DNA of 64,000 nucleotides from JAGWBG01 sp034421095 (GCA_034421095.1 DAOUKR010000025.1:62001-126000), one strand, 5' to 3'; counted from the first letter of the stretch, positions 8,407 through 17,870 are shown. Numbers and translations are program-made. The notes: generated from the sequence alone by a model not told the origin.

Positions 8407-9372
8407 CTACCTCAGTACCTCCCTCACCCCCTCGATGATACGGGCCTTGTCCGGCAGACAGAACTGCTCCATGACTGGGCTGTAGGGTATGGGCACATCG
8501 GGGGCGCACACCCGCTTGGGCGGGGCCTTCAGGGCACGGAAGGTCGCCGGGTCTTCGGTAACTGTCGCCGAAACCTCGGCAGCGGCACTGCAGGTAATAC
8601 AAGCTTCATCTGCGATGACCACACGCCCCGTCTTACGCACCGAGGCGCGTATGGTATCCCTATCCAAAGGGGCCAGGGTCATGGGGTCCACCACCTCTAT
8701 CGAGATACCTTCAGCTCGCAACTCCTCGGCGGCGGCCAGAGCTTCCGGCACCATCTTGGAGATAGCCACCAGGGTAACGTCGCTGCCCTGGCGTTTTACA
8801 TCGGCCACGCCGATGGGAATAGTGTACTCCCCGTCCGGGACTTGTCCTTTCTCGCCACTGGCCGCCAGTATCTGGTCCTCAAAGAAGACCACCGGGTTGT
8901 TGTCCCGGATGGCGCTCTTCATAAGCCCTTTGGCATCGTAAGGAGTAGCAGGCATGACCAGCTTCAGGCCCGCCAGGTTCATGAACATGGGATGGGGACT
9001 CTGAGAGTGCTGGGCGGCGGCTGACCGGCCTCCACCGGTAGACGCCCTGAATACAATGGGGAAGGGGGCCTGTCCACCAAACATATAGTGGATTTTCGCC
9101 ATCTGGTTTACTATCTGGTCCATGGCGGTGAAAGCAAATGTCATCATGCCGGGGCTTACAACGGGACGAAACCCACCGCCCGCCGCCCCTATGCTTGCCC
9201 CCACGTAGGCCTCCTCGGAGATGGGACAGACCCTCACCCGCGATTCGCCGAACTCAGGTATGAGACCGGCAAGGGGACCCAGGCCGCCACAAATGTGGAA
9301 CACTTTATCATCCCGACGCATCTCCTCCTGGAAGGCTTCCATTAAGGCTTCGATGTAGGTAAGCTCTCGCAT
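8407..9372 (-). CDS. Thiamine-dependent 2-oxoacid (pyruvate/acetoin-type) dehydrogenase E1 beta
   Basis: The beta subunit of the heterotetrameric E1 decarboxylase, 321 aa from ATG 9372. The transketolase pyrimidine-binding domain shows the family pattern RELTYIEALMEAFQEEM, then ISEEAYVGASIGAA, then RASTGGGRSAAAQHSQSPHP. The C-terminal transketolase domain follows (VVDPMTLAPLD, then GRVVIADEAC). ATG 9372 is preceded by AGGAGAG at good spacing; GTG 9387 is a worse alternative. It lies 62 bp after the E1 alpha gene. No E2 or E3 gene is nearby, so the partner components must be elsewhere, or the pair may act without a classic complex. Confidence 0.9.
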   Translation of the reverse strand: MRELTYIEALMEAFQEEMRRDDKVFHICGGLGPLAGLIPEFGESRVRVCPISEEAYVGASIGAAGGGFRPVVSPGMMTFAFTAMDQIVNQMAKIHYMFGGQAPFPIVFRASTGGGRSAAAQHSQSPHPMFMNLAGLKLVMPATPYDAKGLMKSAIRDNNPVVFFEDQILAASGEKGQVPDGEYTIPIGVADVKRQGSDVTLVAISKMVPEALAAAEELRAEGISIEVVDPMTLAPLDRDTIRASVRKTGRVVIADEACITCSAAAEVSATVTEDPATFRALKAPPKRVCAPDVPIPYSPVMEQFCLPDKARIIEGVREVLR

Positions 9373-9434
9373 AATCTCTCTCCTCACACGTCAGTCTACG
9401 GCTCAACCCCACTTTCCGGTGTATTCCATCCCTA

Positions 9435-10403
9435 TCAGGGCGCGAAAACGTCCAGCAGGGCATCCGCCGGGCTAGGCAGGGGGCTGGCTTTGGCAAAGTC
9501 TATAGCTTCCTCCACAGACGACTTTACCTCCTCGTCCATGTGCCGGAGCATCTCAGGTGTGGCAATGCCCTGAGCTATCAGAGTCGCACTGAAGGAGGCT
9601 ATGGGGTCATTCTGGGGTCCCAGTTCCCTCGCTTCATGGGGTCTTGGATCAGGTGGATTCCCTCTCTGCTCCGCATGAATCCGCCATCGGTACGCCTTGC
9701 ACTCAATCAGGGTCGGCCCTTCGCCAGCCCTGGCACGCCCAACCGCCTGTTCAGCGGCCTCGTAGACGGCGAGAACGTCGGTGCCGTCTACGCTGACGCC
9801 GGGAATGTTGTAGCTAACTGCACGGGTCGCCACGTCCGGCACTGAGACGGCATAGGAGGCAGGCACGGATACTGCCCACCCGTTATTCTCACACACGAAG
9901 ATAGCCGGGAGCTTCCACACTGAGGCCAGGTTCAAAGAGCTATGGAAAGCCCCTTCGTTAGAAGCCCCGTCCCCAAAGAAGGCCAGGGCTACCCTATCTC
10001 CCCCTTCCAGTTGGGCTGCCAGAGCCGCGCCGGCGGCGATGGGCATTCCCGCTCCCACAATACCGTTGGCCCCCAGCATTCCCACACTGAAATCCGCTAT
10101 GTGCATGGAGCCACCCTTGCCGTGGCAATATCCGTTGCTCCGACCGAATAGCTCCGCCATCATCAGCTTGATGTCGGCACCCTTGGCAATGGTATGTCCA
10201 TGGCCCCGGTGAGTGCTTGCAATCTGGTCGTCCTGGCGCAGGGCCGTACACACCCCCACGGCTATGGCTTCCTGGCCAATATAGGCGTGAACAACCCCTG
10301 GGATGTTGCCCTCATGGAACTCTTCCACGGCTCTCTGGTCAAACCTTCGAATTGTAGCCATCTTCCGGTACATCTCCAATAGCTGCTGCGAATCAAGAGC
10401 CAT
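9435..10403 (-). CDS. Thiamine-dependent 2-oxoacid (pyruvate/acetoin-type) dehydrogenase E1 alpha
   Basis: The TPP-binding alpha subunit, 322 aa. The TPP motif begins GDGASNEGAFHSSLN and continues to CENNGWAVSVP, the classic GDG-x(n)-N arrangement. STHRGHGHTIAKG and HGKGGSMHIAD are diagnostic of the AcoA/PdhA family. ATG 10403 is preceded by AAGGAGG with 5-nt spacing. It is first in the minus-strand operon E1 alpha, E1 beta, PHP, OppD. Whether the substrate is pyruvate, acetoin or a branched-chain oxoacid cannot be decided, although the spacing of motifs is most like AcoA. Confidence 0.9.
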   Translation of the reverse strand: MALDSQQLLEMYRKMATIRRFDQRAVEEFHEGNIPGVVHAYIGQEAIAVGVCTALRQDDQIASTHRGHGHTIAKGADIKLMMAELFGRSNGYCHGKGGSMHIADFSVGMLGANGIVGAGMPIAAGAALAAQLEGGDRVALAFFGDGASNEGAFHSSLNLASVWKLPAIFVCENNGWAVSVPASYAVSVPDVATRAVSYNIPGVSVDGTDVLAVYEAAEQAVGRARAGEGPTLIECKAYRWRIHAEQRGNPPDPRPHEARELGPQNDPIASFSATLIAQGIATPEMLRHMDEEVKSSVEEAIDFAKASPLPSPADALLDVFAP

Positions 10404-10541
10404 AGTCACCTCCTTCTTTCCACTTGCAACTCACGTCAATCCGAATGGGGCAATTGTACACCCGTGTTCAGAATACCGCTATAGCTGAGATGATGCTCCT
10501 AGTCATCAGCAGCACCTTTGCTGAAGGAGCCGCCACAACTG

Positions 10542-10570
10542 TTGCAACCCCAAAGCAATGCTCGTATACT
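10542..10570 (+). promoter_or_regulatory. Sigma-70-type promoter of trpS
   Basis: TTGCAA (10542-10547), a 17-bp spacer, then TATACT (10565-10570). It lies 55 bp upstream of the chosen trpS start. Confidence 0.6.
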
Positions 10571-10625
10571 CGTAAAGACACGTTCACGCCCAAGCAAATC
10601 CGGCATGGATACAGAGGCTATTGCA

Positions 10626-11630
10626 ATGGAACGGAAAGAGAGAATATTTTCTGGAATGCGCCCCACCGGGAGGCTTCACCTTGGCAACTACCTGGGTGCG
10701 CTTCAGAACTGGGTTGACCTCCAGGATAGCTACGAATGTATCTACAGTGCAGTGGACATCCACGCGCTGACCACTATCACGTCACCGGAAGATACAAGGG
10801 AGATTCAGCCCAACATCTACGAGATGGTGCTGGACTGGTTGGCGGCGGACCTGGACCCGGAGCGCAGCATCATCTTCGTCCAGTCTCATGTGCCCGAGGT
10901 GATGACCCTCCACACTCTGCTCAGCATGGTAACCCCCCTAGGCTGGCTGATGCGGGTGCCCACCTTCAAGGAGAAGGTACGACAGATGAGCGAGACCGAG
11001 GAGAGCGTCAACTATGGGCTGGTGGGCTATCCGGTGCTGCAGACGGCGGATATAATCCTGTACAAAGCCAGCGCCGTCCCGGTTGGAGAGGACCAGCTTC
11101 CCCACCTGGAGCTCGCCAGGGAGATCGTGCGTCGTTTCAACAATATGTTCGGCGATACATTCCCTGAACCCCAGGCCAAACTTACCGAAGCTCCCCTTAT
11201 TGTCGGCCTTGATGGGCAGCAGAAGATGAGCAAGAGCCTGGACAATCACATTGACCTTGCCGCAACGCCGGAGGAGACAAGCAAGAGGGTGCTGACCGCC
11301 TTTACCGACCCGCAGCGCACTCACCGGAACATGCCCGGCAGACCCAATATGTGCAACGTTTACTCACTCCACAAGGTCTTCAATCCGGGAGAGGTAGATA
11401 CCGTCTATGAAGAGTGCACTACCGCCAGTAGGGGATGCGTGGACTGCAAAAGGCATCTGGCGGAAGGCGTGAACCGTTACCTGGAACCTCTCAGAGAAAA
11501 GCGGCGAGAGTATGAGAACCGCCCCGACTACGTCAAGGACGTGCTGACCGAGGGCGGCCGGAGGGCCAAAGCAATCGCCCAGGAGACCATAGGAGAGGTC
11601 CAGGAGAAGATGGGACTGGCTTTGCCATAG
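10626..11630 (+). CDS. trpS: Tryptophanyl-tRNA synthetase
   Basis: Class I synthetase that charges tRNA(Trp). It has IFSGMRPTGRLHLGNYLGAL at the N-terminus, with HLGN as the HIGH-type signature, and KMSKSLDN near residue 200. DIILYKASAVPVGEDQLPHLELAR is the family's central motif. From ATG 10626 it is 334 aa, the usual bacterial length. ATG 10605, seven codons upstream, is also possible. The frame extension further upstream covers the promoter. The next gene follows after 40 bp. Confidence 0.95.
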   Translation: MERKERIFSGMRPTGRLHLGNYLGALQNWVDLQDSYECIYSAVDIHALTTITSPEDTREIQPNIYEMVLDWLAADLDPERSIIFVQSHVPEVMTLHTLLSMVTPLGWLMRVPTFKEKVRQMSETEESVNYGLVGYPVLQTADIILYKASAVPVGEDQLPHLELAREIVRRFNNMFGDTFPEPQAKLTEAPLIVGLDGQQKMSKSLDNHIDLAATPEETSKRVLTAFTDPQRTHRNMPGRPNMCNVYSLHKVFNPGEVDTVYEECTTASRGCVDCKRHLAEGVNRYLEPLREKRREYENRPDYVKDVLTEGGRRAKAIAQETIGEVQEKMGLALP

Positions 11631-11670
11631 CACGCTCTGAGCAAGAGAGGAGAGGACTGACCTTCACCCC

Positions 11671-12510
11671 ATGCAACACTCTTTCAGGGATAATTCACTC
11701 TCACGGTCCATCCCCGCATCCACAAGCGGCAGGGACGCCCTCACAATTGCCATAGAAGCTGCCCGCCGTTCCGGGGATATAATCTTGGACAGGTTCCATA
11801 CGCTGAAAGAGATTAGTTTCAAAGGTCGGGCCAACGTGGTCACCGACGTGGACATGTTGGCGGAGAAAGCGGCGCTCCAACTGCTCCGTGAAGAGTACCC
11901 GGACTTCGGTATCCTCTCCGAGGAATCGGACCCCATAGTAACAGGCTCCAGCTATACCTGGGTGCTGGACCCCATAGACGGCACCCGAAACTACGCATCG
12001 GGTATACCACATATATCAGTAGTGGTAGCCCTCGCCCGGGACGGTGAGGTCATAGTCGGGGTGACCTACGACCCCGTGCGCAAGGAGGTCCTGACGGCTG
12101 AGAAGGGCAACGGGGCCTACCTCAACGACTCTCCTATATCAGTCTCGTCAAAGGACGATATACCTGACTGCCTGCTGGGGTTCGATATGGGCTACGTTGA
12201 CGATAGGGCAGTCCTGGCGCTGGACTTGATTAAATCTCTCTGGCCGGGGATGCAGAGCATCCGGGTCATGGGTTCCGGCGCCCTGGGGCTATCCTATGCA
12301 GCCTGTGGCCGAGTGGACATATACTTTCATCACCGCCTGTACCCCTGGGATATTGCCTCGGGCCTGCTGCTGGTCTCGGAGGCCGGCGGCTCAGTTGTAG
12401 ATCGACACGGAAACCCCGCCACTCTTGAGAGCGAGAGCGTTATCGCCTCAAGCCCTCACCTGATTAGCAAATTCCTGGCCGCCACAGAGGGACTGGGGTG
12501 GCGCAAGTAG
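11671..12510 (+). CDS. Inositol monophosphatase family phosphatase
   Basis: A 279-residue Mg2+-dependent phosphatase. The metal-binding motifs are visible: ILSEESDP (Glu ligand), WVLDPIDGTRNY (the DPIDGT signature) and YPWDIASGLLLVSEAGG (the C-terminal WDxAxG motif). Members hydrolyse inositol-1-phosphate, histidinol phosphate, PAP or fructose-1,6-bisphosphate; the sequence does not discriminate. An upstream 'gagaggagagg' supplies a ribosome site some distance before ATG 11671. The first 25 residues are poorly conserved, so a slightly later start is possible. It follows trpS and precedes the carboxymuconolactone-decarboxylase-like gene by 19 bp. Confidence 0.88.
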   Translation: MQHSFRDNSLSRSIPASTSGRDALTIAIEAARRSGDIILDRFHTLKEISFKGRANVVTDVDMLAEKAALQLLREEYPDFGILSEESDPIVTGSSYTWVLDPIDGTRNYASGIPHISVVVALARDGEVIVGVTYDPVRKEVLTAEKGNGAYLNDSPISVSSKDDIPDCLLGFDMGYVDDRAVLALDLIKSLWPGMQSIRVMGSGALGLSYAACGRVDIYFHHRLYPWDIASGLLLVSEAGGSVVDRHGNPATLESESVIASSPHLISKFLAATEGLGWRK

Positions 12511-12529
12511 ATTTTGGAGGTACCTAGAG

Positions 12530-13078
12530 ATGGCCCGCTTACCGTCCGTCAACAGAGACCAGCTCAGCCCTGAAGACCAGGGATACTTCGACGAGATAGC
12601 CGAGAGCCGGGGGAGTGTAAGAGGCCCCTATGGCGTCCTGCTTCACAGTCCCAAGCTAGCCGCCCGTATAGCCGCTACAGGAGCGTACGTACGATTCGAG
12701 TTCGACCTCTCCGAGGCGCTGAAAGAGGTGGTCATACTGGCAACGGCGCGGGAAATCAGGTCCCAGTACGAGTTCAGCGCCCACGCCCGATTGGCCCGGA
12801 ACGCCGGAGTGTCGGAGGGCACTATCCGTTCCATAGCCCAGGGCACAGCACCCCAAGACCTCTCGGAAGAAGAGGCGCTCCTGGTGAGATACGCCCATGA
12901 GCTTCTCAGAGACCATAAAATCAGTGACGCTACCTTCAACGCCGTCCATGCCCGGCTGGGAGACCAGGGAACAATAGGCCTTACGGGACTCATAGGCCAC
13001 TACCTGCTCGTGGGCCAGTTCCTGGCGGCCTTCGACGTGGAGTTGGGTGCCGGGATGACCCCGGAGCTTCCCCTGTGA
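12530..13078 (+). CDS. Carboxymuconolactone decarboxylase (CMD/AhpD-like) family protein
   Basis: A 182-residue helical CMD-family protein. The core is EVVILATAREIRSQYEFSAHARLARNAGV, with the Glu and His positions typical of CMD relatives. The CxxC pair of AhpD is absent, so peroxidase activity is unlikely. A good ribosome site (tttggaggt) lies 10 nt before ATG 12530. The stop overlaps the GTG start of the first CaiB-type gene by 4 bp (GTGA), indicating translational coupling. Small CMD proteins often accompany aromatic or terpenoid degradation genes; the reaction here is unknown. Confidence 0.82.
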   Translation: MARLPSVNRDQLSPEDQGYFDEIAESRGSVRGPYGVLLHSPKLAARIAATGAYVRFEFDLSEALKEVVILATAREIRSQYEFSAHARLARNAGVSEGTIRSIAQGTAPQDLSEEEALLVRYAHELLRDHKISDATFNAVHARLGDQGTIGLTGLIGHYLLVGQFLAAFDVELGAGMTPELPL

Positions 13079-14337
13079 GAGCGAAAGGTGCGACCCTTCT
13101 CAGCCCCTATAACGTCCTCGACCTCACCGACGAGCGCGGGCTCCTCTGCGGCAAGATTCTGGCCGACCTGGGTGCCGACGTTATCCAGGTGGAACCTCCG
13201 GGGGGCAGCACTGCGAGGAATATCGGCCCTTACTACAAGGACGACGCCCACCCGGAGAAGAGCCTCTTCTGGTGGGCCTACGCCGTTAATAAACGGGGCA
13301 TCACCCTGAACCTGCACACCGAGAGTGGACGGGAGCTTCTCAAACAGCTGGTGAAAGAGGCGCACTTCCTTATAGAGTCCTACCCGCCCGGCTACCTGGA
13401 CAGCCTGGGCCTTGGCTACAACGATCTTGAAGCCGTCAATCCTTCACTGGTTATGGTGTCCATAACGCCTTTCGGCCAGGACGGCCCCTACGCTCACTAC
13501 AAGGCTACCGACATTGTGGGCATGGCTATGGGTGGCTTCATGTACCTCACGGGGGATAGCGACCGCCCCCCTCTGCGAGTGAGCTTCCCCCAGTTCTACC
13601 TCCACGGCTCCGCGGCTGGAGCCACGGGTGCCATGATTGCCCATACCCATCGCGCCCTCACCGGCGAGGGCCAGCACGTGGACGTATCCTGCCAGCAGGC
13701 CGTGGCAAGAACATTGGCCCACGCACCTCAAAGCTGGGACCTGGAAGGAGAGATACTGAAACGCATGGGGCCCTTCCGTCAGACCGGCAAGGAGACCATG
13801 ACGCGTGCCAACTGGCGCTGCAAGGACGGCTACGTGAACTACATGCTCCAGGGGGGAGGGCCGGGAGTGGCCAAGAGCACCCGGGCCCTGCTGGAATGGA
13901 TGGATGAAGAGGGAATGGGGGACGAGGAGTTGAAGGCCGTTGACTGGGAGCATCTGGGCTATGGGCGCGTACGGGCCGACATTATGGAAAGGTCCGTGGA
14001 ACCGCTGCAACGCTTCTTTGCCACCCACACACGGGAGGAACTCACCAGGGCCAGCGTAGAGCGCCGTATCTTGCTGTTTCCCGTGGCCACGCCGGCAAAT
14101 ATCCTAGAACATTCTCAGCTGAAGGCCCGCGACTACTTCAAGGAACTGCCTCACCCTGAGCTTGACATCTCTGTAACCTACCCGGGCCTCTTCGCCAAGG
14201 ATATTGAAGGTGGAGAAAGAATGGGCCTGCGCATGCGGTCTCCGCTAATCGGAGAGCATAACTTGGAAATTTATCGTGAAAAGCTGGGCCTCACTTCTGA
14301 GGCGCTAACGAGCTTAGAGGAGGACGGGGTAATCTGA
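13075..14337 (+). CDS. CaiB/BaiF family CoA-transferase (first of a pair)
   Basis: A 420-residue class III CoA-transferase, which moves CoA between carboxylic acids. LLCGKILADLGADVIQVEPPGG is the family's N-terminal CoA-binding strand. VNKRGITLNLHTESGR and DFLIESYPPGYLDSLGLGY-type segments follow, and PFGQDGPYAHYKATD carries the region of the catalytic Asp. GTG 13075 overlaps the preceding stop. The next gene, a second family III transferase, starts on the last base of this stop codon (TGATG), so three genes are translationally coupled. The two transferases are different in sequence and may form a heteromer or act on sequential intermediates. Substrates unknown. Confidence 0.9.
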   Translation: MRAKGATLLSPYNVLDLTDERGLLCGKILADLGADVIQVEPPGGSTARNIGPYYKDDAHPEKSLFWWAYAVNKRGITLNLHTESGRELLKQLVKEAHFLIESYPPGYLDSLGLGYNDLEAVNPSLVMVSITPFGQDGPYAHYKATDIVGMAMGGFMYLTGDSDRPPLRVSFPQFYLHGSAAGATGAMIAHTHRALTGEGQHVDVSCQQAVARTLAHAPQSWDLEGEILKRMGPFRQTGKETMTRANWRCKDGYVNYMLQGGGPGVAKSTRALLEWMDEEGMGDEELKAVDWEHLGYGRVRADIMERSVEPLQRFFATHTREELTRASVERRILLFPVATPANILEHSQLKARDYFKELPHPELDISVTYPGLFAKDIEGGERMGLRMRSPLIGEHNLEIYREKLGLTSEALTSLEEDGVI

Positions 14338-15557
14338 TGGACGGGAAACCCCTGGAGGGTCTGAAGGTGTTGGACTTTTGCTGGGTGGCGATGGGACCCA
14401 TGACCACCAAGTACCTGGCCGAGTACGGCGCTACGGTAGTCCGAGTTGAGTCGGCCAAAAGGCCCGAGACCCTGAGGACGGCTGCACCCTTCAAGGACGG
14501 GGTCTCCGGAATAAACCGTAGCGGCTACTTCGCTAACAACAACCCCAACAAGTACGGCATCACTATAGACATGCGCCATCCCAAGGCTAGAGACCTGATA
14601 TTACGCATAGTACCTTGGGCAGACCTGGTCACCGAGAACTTCACTCCGGGCACAATGGAGAGTTGGGGCCTAGGATACCAGGAACTCAAGAGTGTAAATC
14701 CTGGAATCATCATGCTCAGCGCCTCAATGCTGGGGAGAGGCGGTCCCCTTGAGCGACAGCCCGGGTTCGGGCCGGTGCTCGCATCTCTGGCCGGTATGAC
14801 CCACATCACCGGCTGGCCCGACAGGGACCCGGTAAACCCCTACGGGGCCTACACCGACTTCGTCGTGCCCCGCTTCGCCGTGGCTGCTATCCTGGCGGCG
14901 CTGGACTACCGCAGGCGAACGGGTGATGGGACCCATTTGGACATATCTCAGCTTGAGACCTCCATTCACTTCTCCGCTCCCTTCATGCTGGACTACGCGG
15001 TCAACGGCAGGGAACAGGACCGCATGGGCAACCGCGACCCCGACGCAGCACCTCACGGAGTCTACCCGTGCAAAGGTGAAGACCGATGGATAGCCATTGC
15101 CTGCACCACCGACTGGGAGTGGCAGGCGCTATGCCGGGTTATGGACCCCACGGGCCAGAACAGGATACATCAGGAGTATTATTCCACGCTCCCGGGTCGA
15201 AAGTCGGAGGAGGACGACCTGGACGGAATAATCGGCGAGTGGACAAGGGGTTGGGATGCCAGAGAGCTTATGGAGGTCCTTCAGGGTGCGGGAGTGCCTG
15301 CGGGTATGGTGAACGACAGCCGCGACCTCTTTGAAGACGCCCAGCTGGCGCATCGGCAGCATTTCAAATACCTTGACCACCCCGAGATAGGGCCCTATGC
15401 CAGCGAGAGAAGCGAGTTTGACCTGTCGCGTACACCGGGCAGCCTGGACAGGCCGGCACCCCTCATAGGAGAGCATACCGAGTACGTGCTGAAGGAGCTG
15501 TTCGGACTGTCGGATAATGAGTACCGTGCCCTCAAGGACGACGGAGTGCTGGAGTAA
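14337..15557 (+). CDS. CaiB/BaiF family CoA-transferase (second of a pair)
   Basis: A 406-residue class III CoA-transferase. The N-terminus LEGLKVLDFCWVAMGPMTTKYLAEYGATVVRVE is typical, followed by NPNKYGITIDMRHPKARDL and SASMLGRGGPLERQPGFGP. The C-terminal AHRQHFKYLDHPEIG, then APLIGEHTEYVLKELFGL, is also family-typical. ATG 14337 shares one base with the upstream stop. This is the final gene of the trpS-to-CaiB co-directional stretch and converges on the LLM array. Confidence 0.9.
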   Translation: MDGKPLEGLKVLDFCWVAMGPMTTKYLAEYGATVVRVESAKRPETLRTAAPFKDGVSGINRSGYFANNNPNKYGITIDMRHPKARDLILRIVPWADLVTENFTPGTMESWGLGYQELKSVNPGIIMLSASMLGRGGPLERQPGFGPVLASLAGMTHITGWPDRDPVNPYGAYTDFVVPRFAVAAILAALDYRRRTGDGTHLDISQLETSIHFSAPFMLDYAVNGREQDRMGNRDPDAAPHGVYPCKGEDRWIAIACTTDWEWQALCRVMDPTGQNRIHQEYYSTLPGRKSEEDDLDGIIGEWTRGWDARELMEVLQGAGVPAGMVNDSRDLFEDAQLAHRQHFKYLDHPEIGPYASERSEFDLSRTPGSLDRPAPLIGEHTEYVLKELFGLSDNEYRALKDDGVLE

Positions 15558-15650
15558 GCTGTTCCCCCTACCGGATCGCGAGACTCTTGGATAGCTTTCA
15601 TCATACCTACGAAAGCGGGTATGTAGTTTGGCTAAAGTGGGGAGACGTCC

Positions 15651-16679
15651 TCACCTGACCTTGGGAAACACCCTCTCAGCCAGCAGCTTCATGGAGTTGA
15701 CGACCAGTTCGTTGGGAATCTGCCCGCCGTGGTTCACCTCCAGTATGAAACCCGACAGGCCCAGCCTCTCCTTGTACTCCTGTAAACGGTCCACGACGGC
15801 CTCGGGCGTCCCGAATATCAGCCTCTGCTCTATCATTTCGTCGTAGGAGACGGTGGCCCTGGCCCGGGCCTGCTGGCGTGCCTCCTCGGTGACCTGATAG
15901 CCCGCCAACACCCTGGCATTGTATGCCTGCTGGTGCAGGGTGCTGTACTCCGGCTCGGAGTAGGCACGCTCGGCAGTCTCCGCCACGTAGGCCGGAATAC
16001 GGAGCAGCACGTCGTCAGGACTCGTGTGTCCCGCCTCCCTGTACGCCCTGCGGTACTCTTTCATTTGCTCCTCAAGGTAATCAATCCCGCGTCCGCTCAG
16101 GAGAAAGGTCGGGTATCCCATACTTCCTATCAGGGGGAAGGTATCCGCACTGAGGGCGGCAACACGAGTAAGAGGATGGGGCTGCTGGTAGGGCTTGGGC
16201 ACAACCGTCACGTTATTGAAAGTCCAGTATTGACCCTCATGGGAGAATGTCTCGTTCTTCCATGCCTTCATAACGACTTCCAGTCCCTCAAACAGCCGGT
16301 CCCTGGTCTCGCCGTAGTCCATGTTATAGCCCCGGTAGAATTGGGTCAGGGCGCTGCGTCCCAGCCCGAATTCAAGGCGGCCCTTGCTGATATGGTCAAG
16401 GGTAGCGGCCTCTTCGGCAAGGCGAAGGGGATTGGCCAGGGGCACCACCACCACCGCCTGCCCAATCTTGATCCTCTTGGTACGCGCAGCGATGGCGCTG
16501 GCAATCATAAGAGGCGATGACAACACTGAGCGGTCCGGGCTGAAGTGGTACTCGGCCAGCCACACAGAGTTGAACCCCAACTCCTCCGCCAACTCCACCT
16601 CCCGGAAGTGCTCATCGAAGGCATCGGCCTGGGTCTTGCCGTCCCGCATGTGGAATTCGGTAAACATCCCAAAGTTCAT
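15651..16679 (-). CDS. LLM-class flavin-dependent monooxygenase (tandem copy 1)
   Basis: A 342-residue luciferase-like TIM-barrel monooxygenase using reduced FMN (or F420). The N-terminus MNFGMFTEFHMRDGKTQADAF leads to the AEELGFNSVWLAEYHF strand. The family then shows DHISKGRLEFGLGRSAL and the VPKPYQQPHP stretch. ATG 16679 follows GAGGAG. It lies 32 bp downstream of the next paralogue on the same strand, and the two share nearly all these motifs, so they arose by tandem duplication. The substrate is unknown; members oxidise or desulfonate a wide range of compounds. Confidence 0.9.
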   Translation of the reverse strand: MNFGMFTEFHMRDGKTQADAFDEHFREVELAEELGFNSVWLAEYHFSPDRSVLSSPLMIASAIAARTKRIKIGQAVVVVPLANPLRLAEEAATLDHISKGRLEFGLGRSALTQFYRGYNMDYGETRDRLFEGLEVVMKAWKNETFSHEGQYWTFNNVTVVPKPYQQPHPLTRVAALSADTFPLIGSMGYPTFLLSGRGIDYLEEQMKEYRRAYREAGHTSPDDVLLRIPAYVAETAERAYSEPEYSTLHQQAYNARVLAGYQVTEEARQQARARATVSYDEMIEQRLIFGTPEAVVDRLQEYKERLGLSGFILEVNHGGQIPNELVVNSMKLLAERVFPKVR

Positions 16680-16711
16680 TTGTGTCTCCTCGCGCCGGCG
16701 CCCTAGACATG

Positions 16712-17740
16712 CTACTTGAAGTTCGGCATCACCTTTTCAGAGAACAGCCGCATGGAGTTCTTGACACGGTCGAAGGGGATGTGCCCGCCGTGGTTGAACT
16801 CCATTATCATGCCGGATATGCCCGTCTCTTCTCTGTATTCCTGGATGCGCTCGGTAACTGCCTCCGGCGTTCCGTATATGAGCATTGTACTGAGGGCATT
16901 GTCGTAGGACTGAGCGGCCATCTCACGGATGATTTCTGCAAACCTGTTATTGGGTGCGAAGCGGGCCGTCACACGGCCGTCGTAAGCCTGCTGGTGCCTG
17001 AAGCTCGCCTCTGGTTCCGACCGGGCCTGCTCTGCGGTCTCCGCTACGTAGACGGGTACACGCACGTTTGCATCACCATCACCGGGGTGCCCCGCCTCCT
17101 TCCAGGCATTCCGGTACTCTTGCAACGCATTCTTGAGGTTGGCGATAGTATCGGCAGCGAAGAAGGAGATGTTGTAGCCCATCTTCCCGTACAGTGCGAA
17201 GGTCTCGGGGCTGACTACGGCGGCACGTATGGGGGGATGGGGCTGCTGGTAGGGTTTGGGGACTATGGTAACGTCGTCGAAGTCCCAATACTGGCCATGG
17301 TGGGAGAAGGTCTCATTTCCCCATGCCTTGAGAACAACCTCCAGCCCCTCGAAGAAGCGGTCGCGGGACTCGGCATAGTCCATGCTAAATCCCTCGTAGA
17401 ACATCGTGAGACCGCTGCGCCCTATGCCGAACTCGAACCGGCCGTTGCTGATGTGGTCCAGGATGGCGGCATCCTCGGCGAGACGCAGGGGGTTCATCAA
17501 GGGCACTACGAATACTGAGCCGCCTATCCTTATCTTCTCGGTGCGAGCCGCGATTGCGGAGCCGATGGAGAATGGGGAGGACAGCACGGAGCGTTGGGGG
17601 GCAAAGTGGTACTCGGCCATCCAGACGGAATCCAACCCCAGCTCTTCCGCATAGACCACCTCATCCATATGCTCTACGATGGAATCATGCTGGGACTTTC
17701 CGTCACGTACGTGGAACTCAGTGAACATGCCAAAGTCCAA
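16712..17740 (-). CDS. LLM-class flavin-dependent monooxygenase (tandem copy 2)
   Basis: Also 342 residues and closely related to its downstream neighbour: FGMFTEFHVRDGKSQHDS, AEELGLDSVWMAEYHFAP, DHISNGRFEFGIGRSGL and IVPKPYQQPHPP. Translation probably starts at TTG 17740, because AAAGGAGG precedes it at good spacing and it aligns with the ATG of copy 1. The 130-bp gap upstream separates it from copy 3. Probably co-transcribed with copy 1. Confidence 0.9.
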   Translation of the reverse strand: MDFGMFTEFHVRDGKSQHDSIVEHMDEVVYAEELGLDSVWMAEYHFAPQRSVLSSPFSIGSAIAARTEKIRIGGSVFVVPLMNPLRLAEDAAILDHISNGRFEFGIGRSGLTMFYEGFSMDYAESRDRFFEGLEVVLKAWGNETFSHHGQYWDFDDVTIVPKPYQQPHPPIRAAVVSPETFALYGKMGYNISFFAADTIANLKNALQEYRNAWKEAGHPGDGDANVRVPVYVAETAEQARSEPEASFRHQQAYDGRVTARFAPNNRFAEIIREMAAQSYDNALSTMLIYGTPEAVTERIQEYREETGISGMIMEFNHGGHIPFDRVKNSMRLFSEKVMPNFK

Positions 17741-17870
17741 GGGTGCCTCCTTTCGTTCACTCAGGCTTGACTATATGATAGCACAAATTGGCTTCCTGGG
17801 CATGGGAGCCACGTTAATTTTGTCAGATACGTCATCAGGCAGAATAGTCATGAAGCTCCGGCCTGATATA

